From assembly GCA_963978545.1 (NCBI GenBank), contig OZ021727.1:19685943-19749942 (forward strand): a stretch of DNA of 64,000 bases. The letters are read 5' to 3'. The position numbers were made by a program, and so were the translations under genes. Under the pieces are notes generated by a model. That model ran no database searches. It saw only the letters and a list, made by a program, of their open reading frames with translations, and was not told where the DNA came from. Below, piece by piece: positions 58,425 to 64,000 of this stretch (position 1 is the stretch's first letter; each line of letters begins with the position of its first letter). The stretch is from Linyphia triangularis. Taxonomy: Eukaryota; Arthropoda; Arachnida; Araneae; Linyphiidae.

Positions 58425-59082
58425 CTAGGAGTGTGGAACAACGCACAGCTTTCAATTACACTATAATATTGACGTGGATCTGCGTCGTTCACCGTTTTAA
58501 TATTTTCATCATTCATTTAGAAAAAATGGTCAGTTTGGCGATATTAATTCTTGAGTAAATCACACCCTGAGATTTTGCTGATGTAATTTTCGATAATCCT
58601 TTATTATGATTGAAACTGGGAAGAGAATATAAAACGATCGTTGATGAAGTATGCCCAAACAAAGATAACTCTGTGTAGAAGGCAGTTTACGCCATTAAAG
58701 CACTTTTAAGGGAATTTCTGAGGGGGGGGCATGTTTAGAACACCTTAAAATGCATTACCATAGCGATTTTGATGAAAATCGTTAAAGCCGTTTTTTAACA
58801 ATCCTTGAAAAACATGATTTTTTTTAAGGCCAGCTACCTTATGCGCTTGAGCGATTTTGACGAAAACCTTAATGGTAGGTCACATGGCCACCGCAAACCC
58901 TTACACCAAATTTTAACATTGTAGGACAATTTGTTCGGGAGTTATGCTGACCACAGACACACATACAGAAATTTTTTCTAGACTATTTTTTTTTAAATCA
59001 GGATGTTCCAAATGCAAAAAAAAATTATTTTTTGACCGAATGCTATACTTTCATTACCCTATGTATACATATGGGTAATTGA
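58425..59082 (-). mobile_element. Helitron-like element, family F, copy 3
   Basis: Plus-strand start CTAGGAGTGTGGAACA, end CATATGGGTAATTGA. On the minus strand this is TCAATTACCCATATG...CTAG. Comparison with 48651-48700 (GTAGAAAA...CTTACCAAATAACGA) shows it sits as a clean insertion in family G. Confidence 0.6.
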
Positions 59083-59253
59083 AAGTAAGAAGTCAAATTA
59101 CTAAATAACGATACTAAACTATTTCTACTATTTACAATGAAATAATAATATTTGTGAAAGGAAATATGACAAAGCATATATTCGCACTAATTTGGTTGCT
59201 ATTACTTTAGTTCCCATAACAATAACATTAATATGCTTTTGTTTTATAAAGCT

Positions 59254-59408
59254 CTACTTGGTAATAAAGTTATATGGAAAATAGTTTTTATAACTAGGTC
59301 AAATATGCATTTATATCGTCTGACGGAGTCCCGTGCGTCAGACGATATAAATGCATATTTGACCTAGTAAAAATAATTATTTTTCCATAAAACTTCGTCA
59401 CCAAGTAA
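59254..59408. repeat. Long hairpin (near-perfect palindrome)
   Basis: Arms of about 72 bp around a 10-base loop GAGTCCCGTG (59326-59335). The inner 43 bp (AGGTCAAATATGCATTTATA, CGTCTGACG and their complement) appear perfect; the outer part has small differences. No other copy was seen in the window. Confidence 0.9.
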
Positions 59409-59782
59409 TATGATTTAAAATAAATACATAACTACTAGATTCATCTTAATATTATAATTCTTATCTGTTTACGAGTACATACAAAAAAGGGCCAAAATGT
59501 CCTGTTCGTCGGCCAGAGAATTACCCATAAAATAGTTTCTTTCCCAAAACACACTTACTCCAAGTATACATGTCTAAATCATGGTAGGCTGTCCCCTATA
59601 TTTCGCATACAATGGTGGAAGGTGCTGGGGACCTAGGCCCCTTCAGTTTTTTGGAGCTTAGAACCACCAATATGTTTGACTCACAATGACGCTCTTTCAG
59701 TGTGAAAATTCTATAATATATCAACGTTTTTTCCACTTCAAAAAGTAGCAAACTAATTGAAGCATTTCTTGGCTGCACATAT
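59409..59782. other. Unannotated stretch
   Basis: Nothing recognised. The 60-aa minus frame at 59596-59778 is unsupported. Confidence 0.4.
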
Positions 59783-60448
59783 TAATAGTCCGAGAGGAGA
59801 CTGCAATTTTCGGATCCCATCGAACATCATACTGAATTTTTTATAGAAATTGGAGAAAAGTGAGTAGATTAGGAATCCACTGGTCTGCCGTGGCAAAAAT
59901 GGTCGAAACTGATCAATAATCGACTTGGAATGAGTTGAACTAAAATTCGATTGCCAAATATGTCATAACTTGCCAAAAATAGAACAAACCTATTCGTCTG
60001 GCAACCCACTTCATTTTGATTTTCAATGAGGAAAAGCGCAAACGATTTCTGATCTTTGGCTCGGAAAACTTATATCTTTTAAAAGTAAGCCAAATTAGCG
60101 ACATCAGTTACGTCATAAGTGACGTAATATTTTTTGCCAACTTGGCTCCCTTTTAATCGATGCAAGTAGACCGTCGCCAGGTATCTGAATCGTCTGCAAC
60201 CTTCTTATTTGAAAATTAAAGAGTAAGGGTTACCAAATAAAAAAAATGCTCATTATTTGGCAAGTTATGGCTCATTTGGCAATTGGATTTAGTTCAACTT
60301 ATTAAAAGTCGATTTTTGACCAGTTTCGGCCATTTTTGCCACGGCAGACCAGTGGATTCGTAATTTACTCACTTTTCTCTAATTTCTATAAAAAATTCAG
60401 AATGATGTTCGATAGGGTCCAAAAATTGCAGTCGCCTCTCAGTCTATA
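59783..60448 (-). repeat. Palindromic MITE family A, copy 3
   Basis: Ends CCGAGAGGAGACTGCAATTT and AAATTGCAGTCGCCTCTCAG. The centre TTACGTCATAAGTGACGTAA (60108-60127) is flanked by GCCAAATT and CCAACTTGGC. It has about the same length as copy 1 (666 against 662 bp). Confidence 0.8.
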
Positions 60449-60467
60449 ATAGAGAGCCAGAGAAGCA

Positions 60468-60690
60468 AAGGGGTCCAAGTGACTTTTCGTAACTTTTGAG
60501 AAAATACACTTAAAAGTTTCTTATTAATATTAAATTCTATGAAAAACTAGTGATATCTTCATTCCAGATGTTAGTATTTGAACAACAAATAATTTTCATA
60601 AAATATTATTATAAATGAGAAACTTTATAGTGTATTTTCTCAAAAGTTAAGAAAAATCATTTGCACCCCTTTGCTTCTAAGTCCCTCAGA
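60468..60690. repeat. Small palindromic MITE
   Basis: GAAGCAAAGGGGTCCAAGTG and AACTTTTGAGAAAATACACT at the left are mirrored by AGTGTATTTTCTCAAAAGTT and TTTGCACCCCTTTGCTTC at the right. Non-coding; the only copy seen. Confidence 0.8.
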
Positions 60691-61065
60691 TATAGAGGAC
60701 AAGTTTAAAGAAGAAACCTTGTCATTTTTTTAAAAAGAGTTATGCATTCGGACGTTATGGCAAGTTTTTCATCACCACAGAGGATTAGATGGTCCGATAG
60801 CTAATCTTTAGTCCACAGGCGTTGTCCGATGGGATTTAAGAACCATATAATGTTATAAAGATATTTTCTTAGAGCAACTACAACCAGGTTTTTGTTGTTG
60901 TTGAACTCTTGTCCAGTTTTATGGGGTAGCGTCGTATTTTCTATGTCGAAAGAACAGGACATGACTTTTGGTTGAAAAACCTCATTCTGTGGTAGTAACT
61001 AACGACTGAAAATTGCTGCTATTTTCTTCTTGTAATTTTAAAGTATAATTAGTGCTTCTGAATAA
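60691..61065. other. Unannotated stretch
   Basis: Nothing recognised. Confidence 0.4.
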
Positions 61066-61069
61066 ATAT

Positions 61070-61818
61070 TGTTACGAATTTTTGTATATTTGTAGATATT
61101 TCGTAGTGTTAATTTCGTAAATAGTAAAATTTATGTACATTTTGCATAAGGCAGTGCAATAGTTCGCCTTTAATTTGTTTCCCTGCAATGAATCTCTTGA
61201 TGCTTGATAACGAGTTTTACAGAGGTAACTCTGGGAAGCGAGTTTTAAGGAGCAGGGCATTTAACATTATGGTAATGGCAATCTCGCCAAATTGGCGAGA
61301 TAGAGCCAAGTTGGCGACGGTTTTGGCGACTAATTTTTGTCGCCAAACTTGGCGACCATTTGGCGACATTTTCGGTCCCCATGTACATGTATAGGACTTT
61401 TCGACTACGATCTGGAAAGTTCTCCAAATATCGACCTCTAGAAGTTTCAAGAAGGTACGCAGCCTTCCCTATATAAGCCCGGCCGTGAGTGGGGTTAGTC
61501 AGTTAGTTTACTTTGAGTCACTGAGTAGTTGTTAGCTGAGTCCATTAGTTGACTGGAATTACTGAGTCTCAGTGAGCGTTCAGAGAGTTCCGAAAGCGAA
61601 CTGTATTGCATTGTCTTGTGCAGCGATTTGAACAGTTGTGGTGTTAAGTTTTTAACTGCTGTTTTGTGCTCTATTGTTGTGAAAAGAGCTGAATTGTGTC
61701 TACTAGAACGAGAAGTTCTGGAGTTGTAAGAGAATCTGAGAAGAGTTATATCGGAATAAATTTCTGCAAGTTTTAATCTGCTTTGGCTTCAAATCTTTCG
61801 AACCCATCCACGCAACAA
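61070..61818 (+). mobile_element. Ty3/gypsy-type solo LTR (family L), copy i, best preserved
   Basis: Perfect TSD ATAT (61066-61069, 61819-61822). TGTTACGAATTTTTG start, CCACGCAACA end. U3 holds the TTGGCGA palindrome array (61285-61376). A TATATAAG box lies at 61470-61477 and an AATAAA at 61755-61760, giving a plausible R region between. The sequence ends at the LTR with no primer-binding site or polypurine tract outside, so it is a solo LTR from recombination. The four frames of 60-77 aa in it are shadows. Confidence 0.93.
61285..61376. promoter_or_regulatory. Clustered TTGGCGA / TCGCCAA inverted sites in the LTR U3
   Basis: About eight sites in 92 bp, arranged as head-to-head pairs such as CTCGCCAAATTGGCGAG. 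The same array is in every copy of family L with different unit numbers. It lies roughly 100-185 bp upstream of the TATA box, an enhancer-like position. A function is inferred, not shown. Confidence 0.6.
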
Positions 61819-61822
61819 TATG

Positions 61823-62298
61823 TTATACGCTTCGCTTGCTAAAAGGTTAATTTTGCTGTTCACACTTACCTTTATTCAGGAGGAAATTTAAATTCAAAAC
61901 ATAATATGTTACACTATAACTCAAATATTCATCCACCATATGATTGTAAGCTACATCCTCACTTCTGCTGAAGAAAAGATACTAAACTGCATTCAGTCAT
62001 AATCAATCGAATTTTAAAAAATAAATCAACAAACATCCAAGAACTTTAATGCTAAATCATTTTCCGAGTACGAACACTTCCAGTGAATTTCGGAAAATTA
62101 AAATCTTCCATTAAAATAATCTCCTCAATTTTATATGCTTCAATAATTTCCACTACACACAATTATATCCTTCTCAGTGGTTATTTAGAGGTCGATACAA
62201 TTTCCCTAAAATATGTTTCTTCGATTTGTCATTAATCAGTTTTATTCTACCCAGACAGAATCAATTTTATACGGTTTACTGCCAATCATTAAATTACT
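61823..62298. other. Unannotated stretch
   Basis: Nothing recognised. Confidence 0.4.
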
Positions 62299-62547
62299 AC
62301 TATACTAAACTTCAACTTAACTTGACATCACTAGACGGTAGATCGTCACAGTGCTCATAGGTATTTAATCCATTTTAGCGGCGTGAAAGCATAATCTTCG
62401 CCAAACCACAACCCTGTAGAGAACAAAAGGCTATAAGGTTTGGCGAGAATTATGTCTTCACTCCGCTAAAATGGATTAATTGCCTATGAGCACGGTGAAG
62501 ATCTATCGTCTAGTGATGTCAAGTTAAGTTGGAGTTTAGTATAGTTA
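62299..62547. repeat. Foldback MITE / long hairpin
   Basis: ACTATACTAAACTTCAACTT at the left pairs with AGTTGGAGTTTAGTATAGT at the right. The inner arms TAATCCATTTTAGCGG / CCGCTAAAATGGATTA and TTCGCCAAACC / GGTTTGGCGA also pair. Arms are about 110 bp and the loop about 30 bp. No second copy in the window. Confidence 0.85.
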
Positions 62548-64000
62548 TGTTTTCTCCAACAACAATTGACACCCCTACCCAACTCCTTTCAATCCTAATT
62601 ATCCTATCTTAAATTGGGAACCCTGAATAGTTGAATTACTAAGGCCTCTTTCACACGGTGCGAACGCGAATGTGAGTGCGGGCCCGCAAAAAGTTTTACC
62701 AATGTATTATGAATGGAGCTTCTCACACGGCGTGGAGAGCACCCAGCGGGCACGCACGAAGGTTAAAACCTTCGTGCGAACCCACAGAAGTAGGTATTTT
62801 CCATCAATAACTTCGGTTTGAATTAACTAATTAAATTTTTATTTGTAATTTAAAGTGTATAATGCGGGACAAAAAAATTACTGGGATCTGACTCATTTTC
62901 TGCAATAATTGAATTTTAACTTCTTTTTGAATCTTAAAGTTTTTATGATAAGTCAGTAATTTTAAATACTTTCAAAACAAAATTATATAAAAAATATTTC
63001 AGTTAAGTTTTCAATTCTAGTCGGTTCTTTGTTATCAAATCATTGTGTATCGTGTTTGTCGTTAAATTTAAAATGAATTACAAATTGAATTATGATTGGT
63101 GCATGATTATACTATTTAGTTAATTTTTAATTAATTAATTCTCAAATGAATGATTTTCATGCAGATACATCAGTTTTTTAACACTTGTTAAGTGTGAAGA
63201 AAAAATGTGAATCTAATTAAAAAGTTTCGGAAATGTTTTCCAATGTATACTAGTATTGAAACTTTTTTTTATTAAAACATCACATCGGCTTTGAGTGAAA
63301 AGGTCCAAACTCCACTTTAAGTTTCAAACCCCGTTTTGGTATTTTGGAAACAGAATTCCACATCGGTAAATAAAAGCTGCCGACTATATATAAATTCTGC
63401 TAATCAGTACTGGTATTATCTTAGCTGTTTGTTCAACTACAATGCCGGCCTAAGAGCAAAATACTGTGTGTGCAAGAATGAGTTTTGGCGCTTCTTACAA
63501 TGAAAATGAGTACAGAAAAACCTTCCGAAAATTGTATGGGTGCTCTATAACTAAAATTTGCGGGAACTTAATACCTGAATTTGGCATTTTAAAGGGATTA
63601 AAAACTAAAACTAATAAGTAGTAATAAATAGTAAAGTATTTAGTATCTTTTAATTATTTTTATTTTTTGAAATGATTTCTTCTATTAGTAATTCTTTTAA
63701 CGGACTTTTACAAACTTCAATAGGCATGGTGTATAGGCATGGCGCTCGGATTTCACTTCCGGTCGAGTTTTTTTACTAGTTCAAAGTTATGCATAAAATG
63801 TTCATTTTTATCAATAAAAATAAGTATGTGTGGAATCACATCCAAAATTATGAAGTCTATAGACACGTGTAATATGTTAAATTATTAGGCTTTGATGAAA
63901 GATTTAACAAACAAAAAATGGTAAAAGAAGTTCAACCGGAAGTGATTTGCATTTCGACCAGAAATCTATCGATAACAGCTTAAACTACATGTATGAAACA
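62548..64000. other. Unannotated stretch to the window end
   Basis: 62645-62785 is GC-rich with twice-repeated TCACACGG text and a GAAGGTTAAAACCTTC palindrome, probably part of a MITE of unknown type. 63747-63760 (CACTTCCGGTCGA) and 63935-63960 (CCGGAAGTG...TCGAC) are partly inverted. No gene was recognised. Confidence 0.4.

Noticed and set aside
61070..61818. Cut-and-paste DNA element with short TGTT / AACA inverted ends
   Set aside because: TG...CA ends, 4-bp ATAT duplications, a TATA box and an AATAAA in the right order fit an LTR much better.
63385..63408. Core promoter: TATATATAAA followed by TCAGT
   Set aside because: Spacing of about 20 bp is too short for a TATA-to-initiator pair and no coding sequence follows.

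Overview
This window reads as nuclear, intergenic or intronic DNA of an AT-rich metazoan, most likely an arthropod. Nothing here fixes the taxon, and a spider-like or other chelicerate origin is only an impression from the repeat types. I see no intact host gene, no rRNA and no functional tRNA. Nearly all long open frames fall inside repeats. The recognisable coding remnants are transposon-derived: a BEL/Pao pol 3' end, a Tc1-like transposase C-terminus, and a short Cys-rich frame resembling the tail of a piggyBac-type transposase.

The window is a dense mosaic of mobile elements, many with target-site duplications (TSDs) visible in the sequence. 0-9 kb holds TTAA-flanked (piggyBac-like) non-autonomous elements, a palindromic MITE, a candidate Helitron, the BEL/Pao relic and a pogo-like MITE. 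9-17 kb holds two hAT-type elements with perfect 8-bp TSDs (9193-11098 and the giant foldback 12083-14957) and three LTRs. 18-20 kb is a Helitron split by a solo LTR. 20-28 kb is AT-rich with scattered repeats and a Tc1-like relic. 28.6-29.8 kb is an 87-bp minisatellite with long repetitive open frames. 31-38 kb holds SINEs, two same-orientation short MITEs, a hAT MITE and a 57-bp minisatellite. 42-48 kb holds TTAA elements, a foldback element with tRNA-like sequence in both arms, and two solo LTRs. 49-51 kb is an LTR split by a second Helitron. 52-64 kb holds more MITEs, a 161-bp tandem array, long hairpins and another solo LTR.

Eight copies of one LTR family (about 670-770 bp, TG...CA ends) lie in the window with no internal region. 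Seven have 4-bp TSDs (ATAT five times, ATAC, GTAT). This target preference is known for Ty3/gypsy elements of the 297/17.6 type. Six copies of a tRNA-derived SINE lie here, all with 13-15 bp TSDs. Nesting gives relative ages: an LTR and a SINE sit inside the hAT foldback, a hAT inside an LTR, a Helitron inside an LTR, an LTR inside a Helitron, a SINE inside each of two MITE types, and a TTAA element inside another MITE whose empty site is present at 42.7 kb.

Family names rest on terminal motifs, TSDs and short protein motifs read by eye. No database search was possible. Boundaries marked approximate may be off by tens of bases.
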